A DNA stretch of 64,000 bases from Helianthus annuus (Eukaryota > Streptophyta > Magnoliopsida > Asterales > Asteraceae), in assembly GCF_002127325.2 (NCBI RefSeq), contig NC_035439.2, positions 140,803,901 to 140,867,900 of the forward strand, in the 5' to 3' direction. Position 1 is the first letter of the stretch. Every line of letters starts with the position of its first letter. Of this stretch, positions 11,216 through 27,877 are shown piece by piece. The notes beneath the pieces are model-generated. The model saw only the letters and a list, made by a program, of their open reading frames with translations, ran no database searches and was not told the DNA's origin. A program made the position numbers and the translations under genes.

Positions 11216-13822
11216 ATGGCTTCATCATTGAAGAACACCTCCACGGCGATGTCTGCAGTCACCTCAGCACAAACCACTCTACCTCCTCCACCGGCAGGAT
11301 CCCAGAGAAATGCTGAGAAGAGACCAACCCCTTCTTTCTCTAAACCTCCATCTTCTTCTGCTATGAATTCTTCTATTCCCAGTACTAGTGATGTGTTTGC
11401 TTTAATTTTGCAGATGAAGGATCGTATGCAGCGGCAGGATGAAACTAATGACAGGATCCTCAGGGAGATTGGAGATCTCAAAAGACAAAAGAAAGCGGCA
11501 GAGGATCATTCCCCACTGATGCCAAAATCCTTGAGTTTTGAGACTCCAATGGTCACCTCTCAGCCATCAGGGATCCCAGACGTACAGATCACAGGGGAGA
11601 CGAGAGGATTACATCTCAAGTCAGCAGCAATGACTCAGACATCGGGCTCGTATTTGCAGCCAGCAGGATCCTATCCTCAGTATATGGGATCCTTCATGAA
11701 TCCGGGAGCCTATCCGGGGGCACAACAGTTTCAAGGATCCTACTTTATCCCAGGATCATTCCAGGGCCAAGGATCCTCCTTTATTCCAGGATCATTCCAG
11801 GGCCAAGGATCCTCCTTTATTCCAGGATCATCCCAGGTTCAAGGATCCTCCTTCGTTCCAGGATCATCCCAGATATCAGGATCCTTACAGATGCCAGGAT
11901 CCCTAAAAAGTTTGCAAACAGGGAGTCTAGATGTCCATCAAGGGGACTTCATTCCGATGCAGACCATTGCTTCCACTGGTCCCTCCGTTGTTCCAGAATC
12001 CCAGCAATATGGATTCCCTAACTTGAACCCAATGGGAGGTAACACTTTAAATAATTATCCTACTACTAACCTTGGATTCATGCAGGATACAGGTACCAAT
12101 CATGTTATGGCCAGGGAACTACAGAAACTAAAGGACATGATCTCAAGTGTTCCAGGGGTAGTCAAGCCTATCCCAGAGATTGCAGATGGGAGCCACAAGG
12201 TATCTCGCTTTGCACCACCAATCTGTGATGCAGAGGTACCCAAAAGGTTCCATATCCCTACCATGAAGTTGTATGACGGCACAACGGATCCAGAGGAGCA
12301 TATAGCACAATACAGGGAAAGGATGGAGATCAATCCTATCCCAGAAAAATTGAAGGAAGCATGCCTATGTAAAGGATTTGGATCTACTCTTACTGGATCA
12401 GCCCTTAAATGGCTGCTAAGTCTTCCCCCTTACTCTATTACTTCATTTGCTAATTTAGTTAATTTATTCAATAACCAATTCTCTTGTAGTAGAAAATTTG
12501 AAAAATTAACCAGTGATTTGTACAGGATAACTCAAAATAATAATGAATCATTAAGGGATTATATAACTAAATTTAGTAAAGAATCCTTGGATATTCCCAA
12601 CTTGGATATGGCTACGGCTGTTGAAGCCTTCAAAATGGGACTTCTTAAGGATTCATTATTCTATGATGATCTTGTTATGACACCTTGCAGGAATTTAGAT
12701 GAAGTAAGAACTCGAGCACTCAGGTTTATCCGGCTAGAGGATGACAAGAGGATCCAGGAGAGACAAGTAGGATCCTCAAAACAAGATAATCAAGGATCCT
12801 CCTTCAAAAACAACAAGTTCAAATCCTACCATAGAAATGAGAACAAGAATGTGCATGTTGTCGACCAAGAAGAGGATGATGAAGAATATCCTCCAATCTC
12901 AGAATATTGTTTTTCCGTTGATAATCATGAACTAATCCTTGCAATGCAGAATCTAGGTGAAAAGGCTAGGTGGCCCAGGAAGAATGATAAACCATCCGGG
13001 ACTAAAGACAAGTCCAAATGGTGTGCATACCATGAGGATTTCGGGCATCTAACTGAAGATTGCATAGCCTTAAGAAAAGAAATTGGATACCTGCTAAGCA
13101 AGGGGCATCTAAAAGAATTATTGGGGAGAAAAAAGCAAAGGACCCAGGATCCTGAAAGGATCCCTGAAAAGGCTCCAGCACCTCCGGCAAACGCACAAGT
13201 GATTAACTTCATATCCGGAGGATCAGACATTTGTGGCACATCCTTCTCAGCGGCCAAAAGACATGCAAAAGAATCAAAAATGGATAATGGAGAAAGGCCT
13301 ATTAGAACCTCGAGTGTCTCAGAAGGGAAGATGATAACATTTGATGAGGATGATCGCGTCAATGTTCAGGATCCTCACCATGATAGCTTAGTTATCACTC
13401 TCTTTATCTCTAACCATTTTGTCCGCAGAATCCTTATTGACGGAGGAAGCTCAGTGAACATTATCCAGCTTGATGTCTTGAAGAAGATGGGAATCCCAGA
13501 ATCAGACATCACACCAAGATCCTCCGTGCTTGTAGGATTCAGTGGGGAAACAAAGAAAACTCTGGGGGACATCAAACTCCCAATCTACGTGGAAGGATTA
13601 CATAATTACCAAAAATTTTGTGTTATTGACTGTTTATCTTGTTGCAACGTTATCCTTGGCAGGCCTTGGATACATGACATGAAAGCAGTTCCATCTACCT
13701 ACCATCAATGTGTGAAGCTCCCTAGCCCATGGGGGATAATCAAGATCGACAGTGACCAGCAAGAAGCTAAGGATTGCTATACCTCATCCATGAAGCCAAC
13801 CTCGAAGCCAAGGGAGCAATAG
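11216..13822 (+). CDS. gag-pro: Gag-protease polyprotein, inner family-1 element (868 aa)
   Basis: Intact homologue of the outer gag-pro. An upstream ATG at 11126 lies inside the LTR and is not conserved, so ATG 11216 (MASSLKNTS) is the better start. Domain order is the same: Ser/Pro-rich N-terminus, coiled coil, Gly/Ser/Gln repeat region (four 12-residue units at 11732-11875), capsid domain, zinc knuckle WCAYHEDFGHLTEDC, and protease with LIDGGSSVNI. It ends at TAG 13820-13822, and the frame continues open into pol after that single stop. Gag should form the cytoplasmic particle, and the protease should cleave the readthrough product. Confidence 0.95.
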   Translation: MASSLKNTSTAMSAVTSAQTTLPPPPAGSQRNAEKRPTPSFSKPPSSSAMNSSIPSTSDVFALILQMKDRMQRQDETNDRILREIGDLKRQKKAAEDHSPLMPKSLSFETPMVTSQPSGIPDVQITGETRGLHLKSAAMTQTSGSYLQPAGSYPQYMGSFMNPGAYPGAQQFQGSYFIPGSFQGQGSSFIPGSFQGQGSSFIPGSSQVQGSSFVPGSSQISGSLQMPGSLKSLQTGSLDVHQGDFIPMQTIASTGPSVVPESQQYGFPNLNPMGGNTLNNYPTTNLGFMQDTGTNHVMARELQKLKDMISSVPGVVKPIPEIADGSHKVSRFAPPICDAEVPKRFHIPTMKLYDGTTDPEEHIAQYRERMEINPIPEKLKEACLCKGFGSTLTGSALKWLLSLPPYSITSFANLVNLFNNQFSCSRKFEKLTSDLYRITQNNNESLRDYITKFSKESLDIPNLDMATAVEAFKMGLLKDSLFYDDLVMTPCRNLDEVRTRALRFIRLEDDKRIQERQVGSSKQDNQGSSFKNNKFKSYHRNENKNVHVVDQEEDDEEYPPISEYCFSVDNHELILAMQNLGEKARWPRKNDKPSGTKDKSKWCAYHEDFGHLTEDCIALRKEIGYLLSKGHLKELLGRKKQRTQDPERIPEKAPAPPANAQVINFISGGSDICGTSFSAAKRHAKESKMDNGERPIRTSSVSEGKMITFDEDDRVNVQDPHHDSLVITLFISNHFVRRILIDGGSSVNIIQLDVLKKMGIPESDITPRSSVLVGFSGETKKTLGDIKLPIYVEGLHNYQKFCVIDCLSCCNVILGRPWIHDMKAVPSTYHQCVKLPSPWGIIKIDSDQQEAKDCYTSSMKPTSKPREQ
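11732..11875 (+). repeat. Four 36-bp repeats inside gag (inner copy)
   Basis: Units at 11732-11767, 11768-11803, 11804-11839 and 11840-11875 encode variants of QGSSFIPGSFQG. Each unit carries GGATCCT and AGGATCA. The copy number is twice that of the outer element. Confidence 0.88.

Positions 13823-13828
<6 letters not shown>
13814..13828 (+). promoter_or_regulatory. Stop-codon readthrough signal between gag-pro and pol
   Basis: Codons GAG CAA TAG CAA TTA. The stop is followed by CAA TTA, which fits the UAG-CAR-YYA context that drives ribosomal readthrough of the tobamovirus replicase stop. Gag-pro and pol are in the same frame, with no other stop and no ATG at the pol start, so readthrough is the simplest way to make pol. 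Glutamine or tyrosine insertion at UAG is the known outcome in plants. The diverged family 2 keeps the same nine bases at 4610-4602. Confidence 0.82.
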
Positions 13829-17111
<3,283 letters not shown>

Positions 17112-18250
17112 ACATGATCCTTCATGCATGTGATCCTCACGTTGGAGTATCCTTGAAGGATCCCGGTGCCATCGATGATCCTCATTCTGGTAATATGCTT
17201 ATCCTAAAACTATTGCATTTTCTTATTTTTTACCTAAGGATAAGGATCACGTATCCTTTATCCTCTTCTCACGAACCGTTTGAGTTATGATAGTCCAGGT
17301 ATCCTCCGCATCTCGTCAAGATCCTCGAAAGCACCACAAGTCTTTGGGTCCAACCCCAGTTATCCTTGGGATTATCCCCAGTTTTCGCCAGTAGCGCACG
17401 ATGATCCTGATATAGTTCACGTCTTTGGGATCAGTACCCACTTCCGGGGCTGGCGACCTCATCGTACTGGCTATACCCAGGATCCTACGTATAATGGTGG
17501 ACGCACCATACATCCGTTCCTAAGGTTTCTAACGTTTTCACGTTAGCTAAGGTTTTGACATTTTCATGTCACTAAAGTTTGGATAGTTGCCAGAAAGGGC
17601 CATACTCCAGTTTACATACGATCCTTTGGGCTTGTCCCCAGTTATCCTATGGGCTTGTCCCCAGTGATCCTCCGGGATCATCCCCAGTTATCCTATGGGC
17701 TTGTCCCCAGTGATCCTCCGGGATCATCCCCAGTTATCCTATGGGCTTGTCCCCAGTGATCCTCTGGGATCATTCTCAGTTATACTTTGGGCATGTCCCC
17801 AGTTACTAATTTATCTTTTACATTGGCTTAGTCCCAAGTTATATCTCACTTTTCAGGTTTTGGAAATCTAAACACATAAGGATCCTAGATCCTCATTAAT
17901 TATCAAAGTCTTATCTATGTTTGTCTTGATTGAAGGTTAGGATCCTAACGTGGGTCCTCAGGTATGATCCTTGACTATTTTTGATTATACTCTTTATCCT
18001 AACCAACCCTTACACTTTGACAACCGAACCTATAATCCTTGAACTAAAAATTCTTTGAATGTGAGGATATTTGATCTAGGATCATATCCTAAGTTTATTA
18101 AACACTTTTTCAACTCTTATTATTTTAACAAATAGAGCAATTGAGAAATAAGAGGATTATTGAAGGATAACAACACAAGATAAGCCAGAAAGATTAAAGT
18201 TATATTATTAAACCAAAGGATCATTAACCCTTTCAAAAAAGTTGTCAAAA

Positions 18251-18304
18251 TTGCCAACCCACATTTCTACCAGCAAAACGTGGCCCGTCCACATGGGTTG
18301 GCAA
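18251..18304. repeat. Perfect 11-bp hairpin (inner copy)
   Basis: Arms 18251-18261 (TTGCCAACCCA) and 18294-18304 (TGGGTTGGCAA) with a 32-nt loop that resembles the other loops (TTTCTACC, AAAAC, GGCCCGTCCA). The outer copy has it at 25608-25661. Confidence 0.72.
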
Positions 18305-18360
18305 AGGGTGTCCATTGTCTATGCGGTCTTAGCATTTTTGCAGGAAAGTAAAAGCGGCAG

Positions 18361-18413
18361 GATCACAAAGGCTTCATCCCCCAAACAGAGGATCCCTCCA
18401 CCTTTTGTAATCC
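18361..18413. repeat. Imperfect hairpin with the conserved CTTCATC loop (inner copy)
   Basis: Left arm 18360-18371 (GGATCACAAAGG) and right arm 18401-18413 (CCTTTTGTAATCC) pair with one bulge and one mismatch. The loop starts CTTCATC, contains CAAAC and GAGGA, and ends CCCTCCA. The outer copy has it at 25716-25769. Confidence 0.65.
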
Positions 18414-18511
18414 TACCTATTGTTCAAAGGATCCAGGATCCTCAACCCTAAACTATTGTTCAAATACAGACCATCATTGTTTTAAAACATCACAACCACT
18501 AAACAAAAAAA

Positions 18512-18554
18512 ATTGGGCTCCGGCTATGTCTAGAAGTTTCCATCATTGCCCAAT
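18512..18554. repeat. Hairpin just beyond the antisense-gene stop (inner copy)
   Basis: ATTGGGC (18512-18518) pairs with GCCCAAT (18548-18554). It sits 8 nt beyond the stop codon of the antisense gene. Family 2 has AAGTGGG/CCCACTT at the same place (31927-31970), with a compensating base-pair change. Confidence 0.6.
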
Positions 18555-18562
18555 CTTGCAGC

Positions 18563-20196
18563 TCAAACCTTCGCTGCACCATCACCACCAGCTCCACTCG
18601 CTTCACCCTGACCCTTGCCAGCATCACCACCTTCCAGCATGGGGATCTCCTCAGCCTCATCCTCGTCCTCCAGGTCTGCCAGCCTTGCCTTCCAACCTTC
18701 AACATCCCACGAGCCTTTGTCAAAGGTAGGATCCTGAGCTTCCTCGGCCATCTGAAGTTGAATCTTATACATAGCAATTGCCGCGGAGACCTTAGCATCT
18801 TGGGTGATCTCCTGCTTCTCGTTATCCATATCAATCAACCTCTGAGCAGCCTCAGCCTTCATGACCCGGAGCTCCTTCTCAAGATCTCCTATCTTGAGAT
18901 CCTTAAGCACGCCCATTTGTTGAAGATCAGCAATCTGGCTCTCCTGGTCCTCAACATTGCCAAGATAAGTTTCAATCTCAGCAAGTTTCTGCAAACAAGA
19001 GAATAAAGACAAGCTCAGACTCAGGTGATCCTCAAGAAAAGCAGGATACATAAAATATGATAGGCGGATAACCTACAGGGGCAGTGATCCTTACCTCATT
19101 CACGTAATCAAGAAATTGCTGGCGAAGGAGAGGGAATCCTTGGAGTTCATCAGAAGCTTTCCTCTTTTTCCCTTTGCCCCGAATGGACGCTTTAGGAGCT
19201 GAGACTGAAGGGCTAGCAGCGGGAGCTTTCTTCTTTGAGGAAGTGACGTTGGCAAGGTCACTGATCCCAAACTTGGAGGCAGACTTAACGGACCTGGCAG
19301 ATTTTCCGGCACCTACACAATTCAAAAACAAGATAAGTTCCCTTGTTAAATTAAATACTTTCACACAAAACTTATTTTTTTATGAGGATACTTACTTGAC
19401 ATTGTGGCAGACGCAGAGGATATCTCTTGAGAATCTTGGATAATAATCTGAAAGCTTCGAACTTCAGGATCAAGCTTCTTGAAAGCTAACACTCTTTCTT
19501 TGGCAGCAGGGGTCAACCTTAAGTGAGCAACGGAGATAGCTGCATAAAAAGACAAAAAAAGAAAAGACATCAGTGATCCTCATCATATGAGACAGAACTG
19601 ATAGTGATCCTTCGAGGATCCTCTATCCTACCATGAGTGGCCCATTCCTTGGGCAGATCCTTCCCATCCGGGATGGAATCCCTCTTAACAAAGAAAAATC
19701 GACGTTTCCAGTTGGCATCATTCTTGGTCACTTTGAAAATAGGGTGATCCTCCCCAGCTTTCCGTTTCAGCAGATACCGGTGGGAACCAAACGTAGTAAG
19801 ATCATAGAGCTCGGCCAGCTCTGCCATCCCCAGATCAATCCCTTCTTGCTCGATGATCCTCTCGAAGGTATATAGAACCCTCCAGATCATCGGCATAGCT
19901 TGGATATATGAGATGCCGGTAAGAGAAAAGAAAGATTGGGTGAACATCGGAAAAGGATATGAATACCCAATAAGGAAGGGAGTAGCAGGAAAAGCCACCC
20001 AGACATCTGAGACAAGATCGCTCAAAGCAGTAGGATCAAAGGGTTTGAAAACAACATTCGCTGGGAAACAATGGCGAATCTTGTCTATGTGGACATCAGT
20101 AAAGCAGCATCTCTCCACGAGAGAGTCCTTGATAATTCCCTGGCTCTTTAGGGGACTCTCCTTGGGACTCTTGTGTGGAGAATTACGGAGCAGCAT
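18563..20196 (-). CDS. Antisense four-exon gene in the 3' region, inner element (about 450 aa)
   Basis: A spliced gene opposite to gag-pol. Exons: 20196-19632, 19539-19396, 19312-19095, 18988-18563. All introns are GT...AG (GTAGGA/ATGCAG, GTAAGT/TGTGTAG, GTAAGG/TTTGCAG), and the phases join exactly, giving 1,353 nt. Residues 1-188: globular part with CCFTDVHIDKIRHCFPANVVF and WKRRFFFVKRDSIPDGKDLPKEW, resembling plant proteins called 'putative gypsy type transposon' (Pfam PF04195-like; my recollection, not searched). Middle: Ser/Lys-rich basic stretch (SSKKKAPAASPS, RGKGKKRK), possibly a nuclear signal. C-terminus: coiled coil (ETYLGNVEDQESQIADLQQ...) and an acidic tail (LADLEDEDEAEEIPM). The function is unknown. 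The outer copy is equally intact and family 2 has a decayed homologue. Confidence 0.87.
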
Positions 20197-20340
20197 ATTT
20201 TGAACGAAAAACAGAGTAAAAGCACGAAAGAACAGAGCAAAGAAGAGAAAGAGGAAGATGATACCTGATCAAGAGTCTTCAATGATGGTTATAAAGGGAG
20301 ATACTTCGAATTTAAATACAAAATGATCCTAACCCTATCT

Positions 20341-20421
20341 CCTATTTATAATGATGATTTGCAGGGATCGTCACATCAGTGACGTAAATATCACAACGGC
20401 TAGTCCATATGTAACGGCTAG
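20341..20421 (-). promoter_or_regulatory. Candidate promoter of the antisense gene (inner copy)
   Basis: On the minus strand a TATA box (TATAAATAGG) lies at 20350-20341, about 145 bp before the ATG. Upstream of it are TGACGTAA on the plus strand at 20380-20387 (bZIP-type ACGT core) and two AACGGCTAG repeats at 20395-20403 and 20413-20421 (AACGG is a Myb/MSA-type core). All of them are kept in the outer copy. Confidence 0.6.
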
Positions 20422-20494
20422 TAACCCGGAATCGTCCGTTAGAGATAAGCTCAAAACAAAATATAACTCATCTATTTACAATTAACTCCTTATA

Positions 20495-20507
20495 TTTTGG
20501 GGGCAAT
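20495..20507 (+). other. Polypurine tract, inner element
   Basis: TTTTGGGGGCAAT directly before LTR C; the G run is the likely primer site for plus-strand DNA. The same bases precede LTR D (27865-27877), and the family-2 LTR has a similar GGGG run at 33996-33999. Confidence 0.65.
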
Positions 20508-21224
20508 TGTTGGGGCTGGATTTTACTATAAATGATCCTTATACGTGATCCTGACAAGTGATCCTTGTTTCTTTGGCAGATAGTGATCCTCAGCCAGACT
20601 TCAGGATCAGGATCATGGGACGATATGGTGATCCTTACACTAACGGTCACTTCCACTTGTTACAAAATTGTTTTGCAGGGACACCTAGCAGGATATGCCC
20701 TACACATCATGATCCAGGGACGCGTTTTCACAAATATGGCAAGAGCTAAATTGGAGATAGACGTTGTACCGGATATGGAAACTTAGCTTGATTAATGGGC
20801 AGCAATTTAGGCTAGATTATCTTTATTTCTAAAGGGGTAATGAGCTGATTAGTGGTCTATCTACCTAAAATAAGTTACCTACACATGTATAAATACCCAT
20901 CTTCCTCATTCGGAAGAACACACACAGCATACGACACAACTCTCAACACTTAGACACTCAGTGATCCTTGTACTCAGCTCATTATCATCCGAAGTTGTAA
21001 CTACATTTTCATTATATTGAAATTGGTGATCGGTGGTTGCCATCACCCGAGGTTTTTTATGCCGGAGATCATACATTGATCAAGGGCTTTTTCCTCGTAT
21101 AAATCATTGTGTCTTTGCATCTTTATCACAGAAGTGATCCTTTACTTTCATAGCTAACCAAGCATCATACCCCGTTTACATAAAGTTTGGTTACATTATC
21201 CTTGTGTGATTTTTGACCAAAACA
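20508..21224 (+). repeat. LTR C (3' LTR of inner element)
   Basis: 717 bp, TGTTGGGGCTGG to GACCAAAACA. It reads identically to LTR B. TATA box at 20888-20897. It joins ATAGC and the outer pol at 21225. Confidence 0.95.
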
Positions 21225-21228
21225 ATAG

Positions 21229-21229
<1 letters not shown>
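21225..21229 (+). repeat. Target-site duplication of inner element, right copy (ATAGC)
   Basis: Matches 10416-10420. It contains the outer element's TAG (21226-21228), so both halves of the outer gene keep the stop codon. Confidence 0.95.
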
Positions 21230-24534
<3,305 letters not shown>

Positions 24535-25936
24535 ACATGATCCTTCATGCATGTGATCCTTACATTGAAGTATCCTTGAAGGATCCCGGTGATATCAGTG
24601 ATCCTTACTCTGGTAATATCCTTATCCTAGAAACTATTGCATTTTCTTACTCTTTACCTAAGGATAAGGATCATGTATCCTTCATCCTCTACTCACAAAA
24701 ACATTTGAGTTATGATAGTTCAGGTATCCTCAGCATATCGTCAAAAGATCTTCAAAAGCACCACAGATCCTTGGGTCCAACCCCAGTTATCCTTGGGATT
24801 ATCCCCAGTTTCCGCCAGCAACGCTCGATGATCCTGATATAGTTCACGTCTTTGGGACCAGTACCCACTTCCGGGGCTGACAACCTCATCGTACTGGCTA
24901 TACCCAGGATCCTACGTATAATGGTAGACGTACCATACATCCGTTCCTAAGGTTTCTAACGTTTTCACGTTAGCTAAGGTTTTGACATTTTCATGTCACT
25001 AAGTTTGGATAGTCGCCAGAAAGGGCCATACTCCAGTTTACATACGATCCTTCGGGCTTGTCCCCAGTTATCCTTTGGGCTTGTCCCCAGGGCTTGTCCC
25101 CAGTGATCCTCCGGGATCATTCTCAGTTATCCTTTGGGCATGTCCCCAGTTACTAATTTATTTCTTACATTGGCTTAGTCCCAAGTTGTGCTTCGTTTTT
25201 CAGGATTGTCAAAGGTAAAACACATAAGGATCCTTAATCCTTATTATCCATCAAAATCTTATCTACGATTGTCTCGATTGAAGGTTAGGATCCTAACTTG
25301 GATCCTCAGGTATGATCCTTGACTATTTTGATTATATTCATTATCCTAACCGACCCTTATACTTTGACAACCAAACCTATGATCCTTGAACTAAAGTACT
25401 TTGAAAATTTTCAATATCAGGATATTTGATCTGGGATCATATCCTAAATTTGGATAACATATTTTCAACTCTTGCCACTTTAAACAAATATACTACAAAA
25501 ACAACTAAGAAACAAGAAGATAAGGATAACAACACGAGATAAGCCAGAAAAGTTAAGTTATATTATTAAACAAAAGGATCATTAACCCTTTCAAAAAGTT
25601 GTCAAAATTGCCAACCCACATTTCTACCAGCAAAACGTGGCCCGTCCACATGGGTTGGCAAAGGGTGTCCATTGTCTATGCGGTCTTAGCATTGTGCAGG
25701 AAAGTAAAAGCGGCAGGATCACAAAGGCTTCATCCCCCAAACAGAGGATCCCTCCACCTTTTGTAATCCCACCTATTGTTCGAAGGATCCAGGATCCTTT
25801 ACCCTAAAAACTATTGTTCGGAGATTACAGACCATAATTGTTCACAAACACCACTACCACAAAAAACCACTACCAATCCTAAAAAATTGGGCTCCGGCCT
25901 AGTCTCGAAATATCCATCATCGCCCAATCATGCAGC
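24535..25936 (+). repeat. 3' non-coding tract of the outer element
   Basis: Co-linear with 17112-18562 of the inner copy. The CCCCAGTTATCC repeat array is shorter (25046-25155). Hairpins with the conserved loop lie at 25608-25661 and 25716-25769, and the terminal hairpin at 25886-25928 (ATTGGGC/GCCCAAT) is 8 nt beyond the antisense stop. No coding sequence seen. Confidence 0.8.
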
Positions 25937-27560
25937 CTACACCTTCGCTGCTTCATCACCACCAGCATCTCCACCTTGATCCTTCTCAGCATCACCACCT
26001 TCCAGCATGGGGATCTCCTCAGCCTCATCCTCGTCCTCCAGGTCCGCCAGCCTTGCCTTCCAACCTTCAACGTCCCACGAGCTTTTGTCAAAGGTAGGAT
26101 CCTGAGCCTCCTCAGCCATCTGAAGTTGTATCTTGTACATAGCAATTGCCGCGGAGACCTTGGCATCTTGGGTGATCTCCTGCTTCTCGTTATCCATATC
26201 GATCAACCTTTGAGCAGCCTCATCCTTCGTGGCCCGGAGTTCCTTCTCAAGATCTGCTATCTTGAGATCCTTAAGCACGCCCATTTGTTGAAGGTCGGCA
26301 ATCTGGCTCTCTTGATCCTCAACATGGCCAAGATAGGTCTCGATCTCGGCAAGTTTCTGCAAAGAGGGAAACAAGGTAAGTCCAGAACCGGATGATCCTC
26401 AAAGAAACAGGATACACAAACAGGATATCCGAAACGGATAACCAACAGGGGCAGTGATCCTTACCTCATTCACGTAGTCAAGGAATTGCTGACGGAGGAG
26501 GGGAAATCCTTGGAGATCTTCAGAGGTTTTCCTCTTTTTTCCCTTGCCCCGGATAGGTGCCTTGGGGGCTGAGACCGAAGGACTGGCAGCAGGAGCCTTC
26601 TTCTTTGAAGACTTGACGTTGGTGAGATCATCTATCCCAAATTTAGAAGCAGATTTGACAGACCTGGCAGACTTTCCTGCACCTACACAATAAAAAACAA
26701 GATAAGTTGCTTTATTAATCAAACAATCCTACATTTAATTTATTTTCTATAAGGATACTTACTTGACATAGTGGCAGATGCAGAGGATACTTCTTGAGAA
26801 TCTTGGACGGTGACTTGAAAACTTCTGATTTCAGGATTAAGCTTTTTAAAAGCTAGGACTCTCTCTTTTGCAGCAGGGCTTAATTTCAGATGAGCAATGG
26901 ATATAGCTGCACAAGAGATAAAAAGAGATATTAGTGATCCTCATTATATGAGACAGGGCTGATAGTGATCCTTCGAGGATCCTCTATCCTACCATGAGTG
27001 GCCCATTCCTTTGGCAGATCCTTCCCATCTGGGATGGAATCCCTCCTAACAAAGAAAAAGCGACGCTTCCAGTTTGTATCGTTCTTAGTAACCTTGAAGA
27101 TAGGGTGATCCTCCCCGGCTTTCCGTTTCAACAAATACCGGTGAGAACCAAAGGTGGTGAGATCGTAAAACTCAGCTAACTCCGCCATCCCCAGATCAAT
27201 CCCTTCCTGCTCGATGATCCTATCGAAGGTATACAGAACCCTCCAGATCATCGGCATAGCTTGGATATATGAGATGCCGGTTAAGGAAAAGAAAGATTGG
27301 GTGAACAATGGAAAAGGATATGAATACCCTATGGTAAATGGAGTAGCAGGAAAAGCCACCCAGGTATCCGAAACAGAGTCACTCAGAGCGGTAGGTGTGA
27401 AGGACTTGAAAACAGCATTCGCCGGAAAGCAATGACGAATTCTGTCTATGTGAACATCAGTAAAGCAACACCTCTCCGTAGGAGAATCCTTGATAATCCC
27501 CTGGCTTTTTAAGGGACTATCCTTCTTGGAATCCTTGTGTGGAGAATTCCGGAGCAACAT
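25937..27560 (-). CDS. Antisense four-exon gene in the 3' region, outer element (about 449 aa)
   Basis: Same structure as the inner copy. Exons 27560-26993, 26906-26763, 26682-26465, 26356-25937; all borders are GT...AG and the phases join (568, 144, 218 and 420 nt). Start ATG 27560 (MLLRNSPHK) is the one shared with the inner copy; an upstream in-frame ATG at 27644 would add a hydrophobic stretch that is not conserved. Domains: N-terminal globular part (CCFTDVHIDRIRHCFPAN, WKRRFFFVRRDSIPDGKDLPKEW), basic Ser/Lys stretch, coiled coil, acidic end. Exon lengths are kept except for whole codons, and no stop or frameshift is present in either copy, which suggests a protein that was maintained. 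The function is unknown. Confidence 0.86.
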
Positions 27561-27710
27561 GTTTGTGACGAGACGGAAACAGAGTAGAAGCAGAAAACAG
27601 AGCAAAGAGAAAAGAAAGAGAGAAAGAGAAGAATACCTGATCAATCTTCGGTGCAGAATATAAAGGGAGTGTATCTTGAATTTAAATACAAACTGATCCT
27701 CACCCTATCT

Positions 27711-27791
27711 CCTATTTATAATCATGATCTGCAGGGATTGTCACATCTATGACGTAATGATCACAACGGCTAGTCCATGTGTAACGGCTAG
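27711..27791 (-). promoter_or_regulatory. Candidate promoter of the antisense gene (outer copy)
   Basis: Minus-strand TATA box TATAAATAGG at 27720-27711, then (plus strand) TGACGTAA at 27750-27757 and AACGGCTAG at 27765-27773 and 27783-27791. Order and spacing match 20341-20421, although the bases between them differ. Confidence 0.6.
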
Positions 27792-27877
27792 TTATTCGGA
27801 GTCGCCCGTTGGAGATAAGATCGAAACAAAATATAACTCGTCAATTTACAATAAACTCCTTATATTTTGGGGGCAAT

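Larger units (their letters stand above)
17112..18500 (+). repeat. 3' non-coding tract with CCCCAGTTATCC tandem repeats (inner copy)
   Basis: No coding sequence is visible. The core at about 17629-17805 consists of roughly 46-bp units alternating GGGCTTGTCCCCAGTGATCC and GGGATCATCCCCAGTTATCC: two good copies and one diverged. Looser versions extend back to 17350. The outer copy has a shorter array at 25046-25155. Two hairpins lie at 18251-18304 and 18361-18413. Confidence 0.8.

Noticed and set aside
17629..17805. CCCCAGTTATCC array as a CRISPR array
   Set aside because: Units are contiguous and diverging without unique spacers, in a plant retrotransposon 3' region.
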